Shown here in pieces: positions 46,549-57,314 of a DNA stretch of 64,000 nucleotides. The stretch is from contig QANZ01022461.1 of assembly GCA_003254925.1 (NCBI GenBank), forward strand, positions 1 through 64,000, in the 5' to 3' direction. The position numbers and the translations under genes were made by a program. Each line of letters opens with the position of its first letter. Position 1 is the stretch's first letter. The notes under the pieces are model-generated. The model had not been told where the DNA came from and made no database searches. It worked only from the letters and a program-made list of their open reading frames with translations. The stretch is from Chamaecrista fasciculata. Lineage: Eukaryota; Streptophyta; Magnoliopsida; Fabales; Fabaceae.

Positions 46549-49500
46549 TTAAGAATAATTAACAAGTTTGCTGTATATGTTATGTATTAACAGTTTAGTA
46601 TGAATCATGTTTTCTTCTTGTGTTAAGTGATTAATGTGAGAGAACTTGATAACAAAGAGTGTCTTAGTCTAGTTTGATATTAATACCTGTCAATTTGTAT
46701 ACTATATAAAATAATGCTGTAAGAAAAAAATAATGTGTATGGTAATTGGTAAGAGATATGGACAGTATGTTGAACAACTTTTAAGTTCAAGTTTGCTGTG
46801 TAATAAGAAATTATTGCAAATTTGTATATGTCAAGATATATATAAGTTAAGATATAAAAATAAGGTGTAACTAAATAAAGAAAAATATGAGCCTCGCGTA
46901 TATAAATATGAGTCACCAGTAGGCAACAATTGATAGATGACGATTCCTCTCTTTTGGAAAATATGAGTCACTAGGGTTAGGGAACATCTATCGATCTCTT
47001 TGAAAATTTACGGGAGGAATTTATGTATCACTCATCAAATAAGACTCTTACATCGACCAGAGGATTCGAATTCTCGTCCTTGTGAAATAAGAGTCCGAAC
47101 CTTAACCAACTCTCACTCTTGTTGGTGATTCCTCCCTTAATATGAAGTTTTCTTTTATTTTTTCTTTTTTGGTACATGATACAAAACAGGGGTTTTCTTA
47201 AGAGCTCTCCTTGATACTTCGCTCCATTTATAGTTTTTAGCCAGAAAAAGTAGTTAAAGTGGTGAACAAGTTTTGGTTTTAAAAAAGAAGCTAGTTTTGC
47301 TCCACAAGTAGACATTTAACTTTTACGTAGTACTTGTATCAATAAAAGAAGTTGCTTCAGTTTCAAAATCTTGCAAATTTTGTGGTTGTATTGGGTTAAT
47401 TGCGTCTACGTTCATTAGTGTGGATGATGCTGTGATTGAGCCAAGAAGGATAGATTCTTGCTTTCAACTTTCAAGTCACCAATTCACCATAGAACCACAA
47501 ACACAAAAGAACAACTTTCTAGTATGAGCTAATAAATAATAATGAGAAGAAATCAATGTTGGGAATATCATTTTGAAAGATCTGATGCAAAAATGATTGT
47601 AATGGATGGTGAAATACTGTGTGTGTGTGTGTGTTTTTTTTTGGAATCTCCCAAAAAAAATATGAATTTAACCATTACTAGCAGTGTGTTTTATTGTCCT
47701 CTCAAATTAACTGTTCCAACTTTTGGCTATTCCCAAAATCATTAGACACAATGTTGACATTAATGGATGCCTAAAGCTATCAGCCAAGAATAACTGAATA
47801 AGCCTTTTGCTTTCACCATTAATTCTCTCACCGTATAAATATAATCCCCCTTATCCCAATGAAGAATAAGAATTAAGAATAAAGATTAAAACCCATTAAA
47901 TGAGAGATTAACCACTTAATTACTCGTCCTAACCTAATCTCCCACTCCACAATCCACATTCACATATGTATAGTAGACCCTAGGCTTCTGTAGTTCTTTT
48001 CATTCACCTTCCCACTAGGCCACACTACCTATCATATATGTCCTCAGTCCCCAAAGATAAATTTATCAACAAAAACAAACAAGGTATCCTTCTAAGTATT
48101 GGGTAAAAAAATTTGGACTTGCATATTAATATTGGATGCAATTCAAGCCTACAAATAGGTGTTTAAATTAAGAGTTCTCTCTTTCTTTTACTCCAAGGGG
48201 CAAAGGTTAAGAGTTCAATTAATTCTTTGAAGCACTTTGAGAATGAACAGACAATGGACGTCTATGTGACCAAGAAAGATAAAGTTTACTTTTTTGATCC
48301 TTGAATTTATATCTAATCAATGAATTAGTCTTTAAATAATTGAATTACACAGTTTGGTCTAAATATATCGCAATTGTTAATGCTTTGGTTTTTAAATTTA
48401 AACTGATTTTATAGTTCTTGGTCTTTGAATTTGACCTTTCAGGAATTGAATCGTAGATTTTGATTATTTAGAAACTGATTCGTCGACCCGATACAAATTT
48501 AAAGACTAAATATTAAATTTTCCCAACCAAGAAATATTCCATCCACAAAAGAAATATACTCAATCACAACATGACCTTTTTCATTTTTCTTGCCTTTACT
48601 TTTTGTTAAGGCCACACTCCCTTGACTCCACTTTTAAAGTCCTCAATCTGGACTGTAATGTAATGACACAAATTGGAGCTTGACTCATATTTCTCAAACG
48701 AGACCATCCCGGTTGGTCATGACTCATGAATGCATAAAATTTGGTCCCCCACTTCAATATATATATATGCTAGACATATGTATAGAGATAATGGATGCAA
48801 CAGTAAAAAATTAAAGTTTGATAAGATTAATGCCACCAATAGTTGTAACCCTTTGCAATACTAATTGTTATCTTTGTGTATGTATATAATGTTGTGTTAC
48901 TTTTTTTTTAAGTTACCATGTATATAGTACGGGTGTCAGTTTAGAATAGGCTGTAATTTTTGTTTTCTTTAATTTCAAAAGAGGAACAAAAGAAGAAAAA
49001 AACACAACTTTGTAAACCCAACTCTGGTTCATTGTCATAGGATCACTGTGAATTTGTGATTCTCCAACATGTACAAAATAATTTCACCAAGTGTTTCATC
49101 TCTACTTCAGTATATTATATATATTTATTACATATAAACTAGAGGCTATGTAATTTTTTTTATAAAAAATTACAAGGGTCGAATATGTAACATATATACT
49201 AAACATATAACTTAGTTTCTAGTAAAAAGATATAGAAATTGACAACTCAATCTCTAATTTTTTTTTTTAAAAATGAATCTCTGAAAGTGTATAAAGTAAA
49301 AATAAATTTTCAATATATAAAAATTCATTTTATACACATTAATCATTGAAAGTCATGAAAATAATAGTTTAAGTTTTTAAACTTATATTTTAAGGATTAA
49401 ATCACATAGATGGAATAATTAAAATATATTAATTTTATGATTTTCATTAACTAAAATAAATATAAGTAAGCTTTCAAGAATTAATTTATTCACTCTTATA

Positions 49501-49798
49501 TTTTCCATAAAGAAATTTATCTAGTTATTCTATTATATATTATGCTTTAGATTCTCTTTTTTCGGCCTAAAATTTTTTGGTCCAACTTTAGATGACTTTT
49601 TTTTTTGGCAACAACTTTAGCAAGACTATACCCAATAACCAATTAGTTTTCCCGGTCCATGAGCAAAACTATTTTTTCCCCCTCTTTTTACACATTAGTC
49701 ATTAGTGGGTCTAGGATTCTAATAGGACTGTGGATTCAATAGAGGTAGTGTTTGGCCCATTTGTCTTCTCATATTATATTATTATATAATATTATAAA
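46549..49798. other. Intergenic region between MOT1 and the 49.8 kb MITE
   Basis: The first few hundred bases should hold the MOT1 3' UTR. No other gene is seen in 3.2 kb. A (GT)n tract is at 47621-47634. A low-quality foldback relic with TTGATCCTTGAATTTATA and inverted TAAATTTAAAGACTAAA lies at about 48292-48515. Confidence 0.5.
47036..47150 (-). mobile_element. Probable tRNA-derived SINE remnant
   Basis: Read on the minus strand it has GTGAGAGTTGGTTAAGGTTCGG (about 47128-47107) and then GAATTCGAATCC, a B-box-like word, at about 47075-47064. The head resembles that of the SINE at 27961 (GTGAGTTGG..TTAAGGATCCGG). The 3' body is missing or unrecognised. Confidence 0.45.
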
Positions 49799-50175
49799 GA
49801 AAAAAGTATTAATTTCGTCTCCAAACTTCATACCAACTGTCAATTTCATCTTCCATTTTATTTTATTGTCAATTTAATTCCCAATATTTTATATTTTGGT
49901 CAATTTTGTTCTTTAATTAACTTCTTTCAATAAATTAATAATATATTGCATTCTGTTTTTTAATTTGAGTTAAAATTTAAGTTTATTTTTCTATCATTTT
50001 TACGTTACATATTATTAGTTATGTAAATGCTATCATTAGTATTTGGCTAAAGTAAGAGTGAATGATCAAACTGAAAAAAAATATGAAACATTAGAGACAA
50101 AATTGATTGTAAAAAAAATTAGAGACGAAATTAACGGTTGATGTCAATTTTAAGAATGAAATTAGCATTTTTGTC
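49799..50175. mobile_element. Mutator-like MITE, 377 bp (family A, copy 4)
   Basis: It starts GAAAAAAGTATTAATTTCG and ends GAAATTAGCATTTTTGTC. The flanks are a perfect 9-bp duplication, TATTATAAA, at 49790-49798 and 50176-50184. The interior matches family A with more point changes than copies 1 and 2, suggesting an older insertion. Confidence 0.88.
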
Positions 50176-50184
50176 TATTATAAA

Positions 50185-51187
50185 AAAAAATATTTTACTG
50201 TTTATTGTATTTTAGAAGTTAGAAAAATGGGTGGGAAGTTGGAATTTGGATCATGCGAATTTGAATCATCTGGATTTCTCTGTAATCGTGAGATAAAGAA
50301 AATGAATTGATAAAGAAATGAAACGGTGAGTTTCATTACAATTACAAGCTTATATCATAATTTTGTCCCTTGAAATTGTCTAACTGTTGAAAAATGTATG
50401 GATCCTTCACAAATGTCTCCGTTAATTCCTCCATTCAAATTTTAACGGAGGTTTTGGCCAAAAAAAAATTTTTAACGGAGGTGGTGGCATTGCTAAATGA
50501 TGATATGTAATTAAATGATAATAGAAAGACTAAACTTTGCCATAAATATCTAAAAGTGTCTCATTACCATCTTCATTAAAAATTGGACAGGAAGGACTAA
50601 TTTTGATAGCAGACATTTGTAAAGGATTAAATTGAGAAAAAAATTTAAAATGACCAAATTGAGAAAAAACTCAAAAAAGGTAATACGTGAGGGACCAAAA
50701 TAGGATTTTAGTAAAAAAGAAGATTACAAAATTTGAATTCTTGATATAAAGAACTATTTTCTGATATTCGAACAAAATACGGGGGCTAAAATGTAAAACT
50801 AAAAAAGTCTAACGGAGGATGCTGGAAATATGAACGTGTCTAAGTGCGAGCGAGAGCAAAGCCATTTCCGTTTCATCATCTTGTTCCCTCTCCAAGTAAT
50901 TAATCTTCATCTGAATCGTTCTATTACAGTTTAGCTCCTTCTTTGTTTCCCTGTCAAAGAGATCAATCTCGCTACAGTGACGCGCAATCGCATTTCAATT
51001 TGACGTTGCTGGTTTTGTCCACCGTAATTTTTTATTGGATCTAGATTTTAGGGGTCTCATTTTCGTCATTATTCTTCGGCCCCAGCCGTAGAAATATCGG
51101 TTTTCCGGTGCTGGGCACGGATTCGCATTTCAGAGGTAGTTGATACTTGATAATTCGTCGGATTTCGGAAATTGGTGGGCTATAAAA
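50185..51187. other. Upstream region of the SYP32 gene with a transposon fragment
   Basis: At 50360-50720 there are TTTGTCCCTTGAAATTG- and GAGGGACCAAAATAGGA-type words in inverted arrangement, plus TTTTAACGGAGGT twice. This is probably a decayed foldback element. From about 50820 the sequence becomes less AT-rich and should hold the SYP32 5' leader, possibly with an intron. Confidence 0.5.
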
Positions 51188-54100
51188 ATGTCTGTCAAAT
51201 CGGCGCAATCATCGTTTCGTGATCGGACACAAGAGTTTCAGAGTGTCGCGGAGAGGCTAAAGAAGTCATTAACTCCAGGATCAGGGCAAAATGGGCCAAG
51301 CAGTAGTTCGAGATCGGATGAACAGCGATCTAATGTTGCAATTCAGTCAGAGTTCAATAGGAGAGCTTCCAAGATTGGATATGGGATACACCAAACGTCA
51401 CAGAAGCTTGCTAAGCTGGCCAAATGTAAGTATCTAAATTGAATCCGCTGGATTGTTTTAAAAAATAATTTAACAATCTGGCCATTGGATCCACTGCAGT
51501 AAGATTTTCTGAAGTGAGCCTGCAGTGTGAGACATACCTCCTAAAACTCAGAGTTTCATTAAACTCAACAATCTGTTTCCAGATTTGTGTTTATGATTGT
51601 TTGATGATTTAACTTCCGTCTGCTAACATTCCCACCAGCGGGTGAAAAAATAGGAGATAGGGTAAGTGCCAGTGGGCTTTCCACGGATAGGCGGTGAATG
51701 CTAGTACCGATGTTTGTGTAGTTTTTTCAATGATATTGCGAAGAAGTTGATGAGTTGTTTTGTGTTCGTTTTGATTCATAGTGGCAAAAAGGACCTCTGT
51801 TTTTGACGACCCCACAATGGAAATCCAAGAACTTACATCAATCATTAAGCAAGATATCACTGCACTGAACTCTGCCGTCGTGGATCTTCAGCTAGTTTGC
51901 AACTCTAGAACTGAGAGTGGAAATATCTCTAGCGACACTACTAGTCATTCAACCACCGTTGTCGATGACCTTAAAACTCGATTGATGGGTGCCACAAAAG
52001 AGTTTAAAGAAGTCCTAACCATGCGAACTGAGGTATAATATCAATGCAATTGTGTGTATTCTCAGTAAAATTGTCCTTCATACTGCATTACGGCATCCCT
52101 TTGCACATTCAACCGGTTGAGTTGTTTCTTTTCTTTGGCCTTGTACACATAGTATATAATCTTCGCATGACTAATGCCAGATATAATTTTATCATTTTAT
52201 GCAGAACATGAAAGTACATGAAAACAGAAGACAATTGTTTTCTTCCACGGCTTCAAAGGATTCAGCCAACCCTTTTGTCCGTCAACGTCCATTGGCTTCG
52301 AGAATGACTGCTAGTGCTTCCAATGCCCCTCCCCCATGGGCTAGTGAGTCACCATCTTCATCTCAGCTGTTTTCTAAGTAAGTTATGGTTTCCTTTCATT
52401 TTTGTTGAATCTTGAATGTAGTTAAGGTTCAGGAGATATTTTGTTTTTGTTAATTTTGTGTTGTGCACCTTTTGTGAGAAATCTGGATGTTTAACGAAAA
52501 AATATTGTAAATAGAAGATTAGTATACGTACAATATTTCCTTGAAGTGTGACTTCAGATCGCGGCTTTGTATAGCAGCTACCTACTGCAACAATGTTCCT
52601 TTCTTTTTCTTACACATAACTACTAGAGCCTAATTTCTCTTTCCCTCTGATGCGATGGGACACTGAGTTCTCATTATTATAGAAGCTGAAATTCACAACC
52701 TTCATTTCACAGAGATCGTCATTGGCTTAATTCCTTGGATAATTTGTATGATTGGTTACACTTCATGATTTGGACTATTTTTTTTTTATAATTAAAACTT
52801 CTATTCTTTCAATGCACATCATCTTGTTATAGGGAGGTTGTTTTAGGTTGGGTTGAATGGTATCTGGAACTCCAGCTTCATATATGATTAAAAGTCAAAT
52901 TATTTATATTTTTGGTTTTCCTGTTAAAGGAAGCAGGAGGATGGGGAGAGTCAACCATTGCTACAGCAACAGCAACAGCACCATCAGCAGCAGCAGATGG
53001 TTCCGTTGCAAGATGGTTACATGCAAAGCAGAGCTGAAGCTCTTCAGAATGTCGAGTCCACTATTCATGAGCTGAGCAACATCTTCAATCAATTGGCGAC
53101 ACTTGTTTCCCAACAAGGAGAGATTGCCATCAGGTTTTTATAAGTTTCACTTGTGTTTACGTAACTACTTACTAATTGTCCTTACTTAATATGTATTCTA
53201 GTACAATATACAATTACATTACTATGCTATTAGTATCCAAGATCTTGTTATTCTTAAATAATTAACAAGCATAATCTAATGAGCGTAGCTGCTAAGCTTA
53301 TTCAACAATTAACAATTAAGAAGCATTATCTAATGAGCTTAGCTGCTAAGCTTATTCAATAATCTGTGAGGTAAGTCTGGGGATTGACTTGAATAAGCTT
53401 GCATTATGTTTAAGTTTGGTTAGTTACACCGAATTATGGAATTGCATAGTGTTTGGGTAAAGTACTGCTAAAGTATTTGGGCATGCTCTTGAGATGACTC
53501 CTGAATATTGGCTATCAAATCGGCGGATGCTAAGCTTAAACTTTGAATTGCTTGATATACGGCTTGCTGATCAGGGAAATGTAACCAACAAATAGGACTT
53601 CTTTAGCTAGTGAGAAAGTGAAAGATTTAATTTAGTCCGTTCTCGTTTCAAATCCAAGTCAGGTCATAGTTCCTATGTTTGTCTTAAATTTGTCTGAGTT
53701 CTGTCTTTGAAAATTTTGAGTAACTTAATCTCTGTAAACATTAACATCCTGAGTTTTCATGATTTTGTTGGTCCCATGTGTTTGTACTCTTGAAAAGGTT
53801 CTTAATCTTTGATTCCTTAATTGATGGTTATTCATGCTCTCTTTGTCTGCACTCTTGGTCTTCTTCCTACTGTTTTAGTTTATTTCCTCGATCCTATTAA
53901 TTCCTTTGATGATTAATTTACTCTCTCATCTTTGTTTTGGGAGATTGAATTGGATAGTACCAGTGAAGAAGATCTAGGTGTAGTTCTAGTTTTGCTCTTC
54001 TTGTTCTTTTCCCCCCTTTTCTACATTGTTTGTTGTTTTGTTTTACTGATAGTAACTCATGAATGATGTTTGATGAGAGTGCTTCTTAATATTTTGGTTC

Positions 54101-55075
54101 TTAAATATAACTTGAGATGTTTTCAAATAATTGGTGCTATGATGGGCCTGTTGTTACTGGACTAGGGACCACTGTGAATGAAGTAATAAGCTGGCCACTA
54201 CACAATAGACATGGGTGCGGGGCTATGAGGACTATGCTGATTCTGTGTGTATATATAGATTGGTTTTGGATAGGAGAAGGGATAGGAAAAATTAGGGCAA
54301 TGGTTTGGTTGAGAGTCTAGCCACCCTTATGTTTCTGTCATTTTTGTTATCTTTGTGAGTGTTCTATTGTTCTTAGCCTTAATTGTCCTGTGTTTTGTGA
54401 GTGCTTTTCTATTGTGATTCTGCTGTAATAGCCCAATTTTCATTGGAGAGTGGGATATTTATAATATTTGGAGTTAAACAGTAAGGAAGGCTCTAACATG
54501 CTATAATGGGAGCCCTAAATGAATCCTTAATGCGGACTGGCCTGCAGTTGGTGGAATCACTAGAGGAAGCAAGAGAGCTTTGTTTTTAGATGCTAGTACC
54601 AGCTAATGCTTGATATATACTTACTGCATTGTTCCGATTCAGAGAAAATCTCAAATATGATTGTTTTATCACCATTACAATGTGCGTTATTCCAAATTAA
54701 AACATTTGAGATTGCCATAGTTAATGCCAGAAAATTGCATAAATATGTCAATATGTGTTTGTGTATATTAATATTATACATACACTTTGATTTCTGAATA
54801 GGTGAATTGGCTTTCAATATCTTGACAGTTGATAGTTGTTTACTTGTTTTTCTATCTGGAACTGGCTATTGAATTCAGACACTGCAGTTGTTAAAGTTAT
54901 AATTATGAATTACAGGATCGATGAGAACATGGATGATACATTGGCAAACGTAGAGGGGGCACAGGGGGCTTTATTGAAGTATCTGAACAGCATATCTTCT
55001 AATAGGTGGCTGATGATCAAGATATTTTTTGTACTAGTATTTTTCCTTATGGTTTTCCTATTTTTTGTGGCATAG
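51188..55075 (+). CDS. SYP32: Syntaxin SYP32-like Qa-SNARE (Sed5/syntaxin 5 family)
   Basis: There are five exons: 51188-51425, 51782-52032, 52205-52377, 52930-53133 and 54916-55075. All introns are GT-AG with matching phases. The product is 341 residues. Sed5-type Qa-SNAREs sit in the Golgi and drive fusion in ER-Golgi and intra-Golgi traffic. The N-terminal SFRDRTQEF (residues 9-17) is the Sly1-binding peptide typical of syntaxin 5. The Habc region includes LAKLAKRTSVFDDPTMEIQ and ends near MRTENMKVHENRRQLF. A Gln-rich linker (LLQQQQQHHQQQQMVPLQ) precedes the SNARE motif, about residues 250-315, with the zero-layer Gln in VSQQGEIAIRID. A C-terminal anchor WLMIKIFFVLVFFLMVF follows with no lumenal tail. 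The linker and FDDP block favour SYP32 over SYP31. The acceptor of exon 4 is TTAAAG, giving two lysines at the junction. Confidence 0.95.
53259..53360. repeat. Tandem duplication in SYP32 intron 4
   Basis: TCTAATGAGCGTAGCTGCTAAGCTTATTCAA and a near-identical copy with GAGCTTAGC occur at about 53274 and 53328, each preceded by AATTAACAA and GCAT. The unit is about 50 bp, in two copies. Both lie inside the 1.78-kb intron. Confidence 0.75.
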
Positions 55076-56128
55076 TCATTTTAAAGACACAAATGAAAAT
55101 GAATACCAAAGTGATGTTCTTCTTAATGGTGATAAGCCGTTTCTATTTCATCAATATTTTGTTCTCTCATTATATATTCATGCCTGCAGAGTCAAGCTTA
55201 CCATCTAGTTTGGCCATGTGCTCATTGTAATTAATGATACATGTAATAAGTTTATTAACAACGAGAATTATGACTTGTGATTATTATGAAACACGAGCCT
55301 TTTCTTATGTATGTTGGATTTGGAAGAAACGAAAGCCAATGACAGAAGCATGTTCACAAGTTAATTGTAGGAAACTAAAATTAATTATAGGAAACATATA
55401 CTAAAGTTGTGTACATGCCTTGTCTATCTTCTCTAACAGTGCATTCGTGCACATTTTAAATGGTAATAAGGATGATTCTATATTGTTGTCTCCAGTTACT
55501 TTGAGCAAAATCCTTACATTGTAGCCAAGCTAAGGTATATTTTTTTTGGCCAACCAAGCTAAGGTATATGATGCTCCAAATATGACATGACCTTTTCATT
55601 TATACTTGCCTCTGAATTTTTATAAAGTTTCCACTTCCATGATTTTAATTTGTTTTGCTGAAGGGTTCGAGCCTGTGTAAGCATCTTATTGTTGCATAGA
55701 TAACAGGCTTCTGGATGAATAAGCTAAAAATATGTGCTTTCAACTTATTATTTTTTTTAAAAAAATTTAGATAGTAATATTTTGATTGTAAGAAAGATGA
55801 AACTATGAAAGTGTCCTGGGATCATAGTAAGGAGTATCTTTGGGATCTCAGCTCGTGATTTTTTCACCTTTTTTCTAATTCTAATATTTAATTATCATTT
55901 AGGATTTGAATCGAATTTGCACCATTTCCGGGTGAAGTAACATGTAACATAGTAATGAAAAAAATGAATGGAATCAATAGAATGATAGACAATAACAATT
56001 ATTTTTTAAAAATAATTTATATAAGAAAAAACACACTATCATGTATACTATAGAGTTTGTACTTTGTAGGTCTCGACCCCTTCTTTTACAAGATAAAATA
56101 AAATAAAATAGGAGTTATGATATCTAAA
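55076..56128. other. 3' flank of SYP32 and spacer
   Basis: The SYP32 3' UTR should lie in the first 200-300 bases. A short duplication (CCAAGCTAAGGTATAT) occurs at about 55523 and 55553, separated by a TTTTTTTGGCC word. No gene is seen. Confidence 0.5.
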
Positions 56129-56307
56129 TCTTATATTATATGGCTCCACTCCTTTCTGGTCGTCCACATTTTAAAACTATAGTACAAAATTAATAATAAG
56201 AGGAAAATTATTATTTGATCCCTTCTTTTTTACTGTGTTAACGATTTAGTCCCTCATTTATTTTATATACATATTTGCGTGTCCGTTAGGGTACGCAAAG
56301 CCTCTAG
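56129..56307 (+). mobile_element. Mini-Helitron, 179 bp
   Basis: It starts TCTTATATTATATGGCTCC after A and ends with the hairpin GCGTGTCCGTTAGGGTACGC, AAAGCCT and CTAG before T. The stem has one compensated and one imperfect pair relative to the copies at 991-1388 and 37169-37345. There is no target duplication. Confidence 0.82.
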
Positions 56308-56334
56308 TAACATATATGTGTAGTAAAATTATCG

Positions 56335-56561
56335 ATTTTAAGAGTTTTTTTCTTTCTTTTTATTGTTTTTATGGCCAGGAAGAGCTTTTTATTGTTATGA
56401 TAATGAAAAATTCAAAAGAAAAAAGTATTTTAAGAGTTTTTTTCTTTCTGATTCTGATTCTCAATTTTAAGAGTTTTTTTCTTTCTTTTTATTGTTTTTA
56501 TGGCCAGGAAGAGCTTTTTATTGTTATGATAATGAAAAATTCAAAAGAAAAAAGTATTTTA
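56335..56561. repeat. Identical 98-bp direct repeat, 129-bp step
   Basis: The block starting ATTTTAAGAGTTTTTTTC and running through TATGGCCAGGAAGAGC to AAAAGTATTTTA is at 56335-56432 and again at 56464-56561, with no difference that I can see. A 31-bp spacer separates the copies. Identity implies a very recent duplication (or an assembly artefact). Confidence 0.9.
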
Positions 56562-56785
56562 AAATTGAAAATTTTTTAACATTAAACTTGATATATGCAT
56601 ACAATTAAGTGATATAATTTTTTTTAAAAGTAATTGAATGTTAGAAAATAATAAAAATAATTTTTTAATTAAAATTAGAATTACCTAGAAAACGCAAATA
56701 ATAAAATATTTAAAAGCAATATTCTGTGAGATTCCACCACACTACTATAATGGAAAAAAAAAAAAAAAAAAAATTCCACACTACC

Positions 56786-56793
56786 TATAAAAG
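56786..56793 (+). promoter_or_regulatory. Candidate TATA box upstream of the 57.3 kb gene
   Basis: TATAAAAG in CTACCTATAAAAGCTCTC lies about 530 bases upstream of the ATG at 57315. The following sequence (56820-57314) is less AT-rich and CT-containing, fitting a long 5' leader, possibly with an intron. It lies just after a poly-A tract at 56756-56773. Confidence 0.5.
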
Positions 56794-57314
56794 CTCTCAT
56801 TGATGTTCGGTTTCATTACGTTATCTTCTCCATTGTAACCCTAGAATTCATGCCTCATTGTCTCTTACGCATTCCCCTGACTCTCGTTTCTCTCCCTTTA
56901 CCTAGAGGCTATCAAACCCTAACTTGTTCTAATTTATTCTTTGTTATCCTCTGAGAATTTCATTGAAACCCTAATTTTGATTTGATTCTATCGAGAATTC
57001 TGGTCTTCGCCGAACAACAGATCTCTGAGAGTTGTTTGGTATTTGTTTTAAAAATTTGGTTATTTGAGATTGGGGTTTCAGGTTTTCACCTGATATTTGC
57101 ATTATTGCTGAAGAGGCTATATTTGATATATCATTCGGCGAATATCTTATCCTGAACAACCCTTTTGATTTGAATTGACTAGCTAAGAGGTTACCAAGAT
57201 CAAGATAAATTTATTTACACTTTGGACATCCGGTTGTTAAAATTTATACGTAAAGTCGCTGTCTTTTTCATTTTTCCATCAGTGTGCTTTTGGTTGATCT
57301 GAATAAACAAAGAG

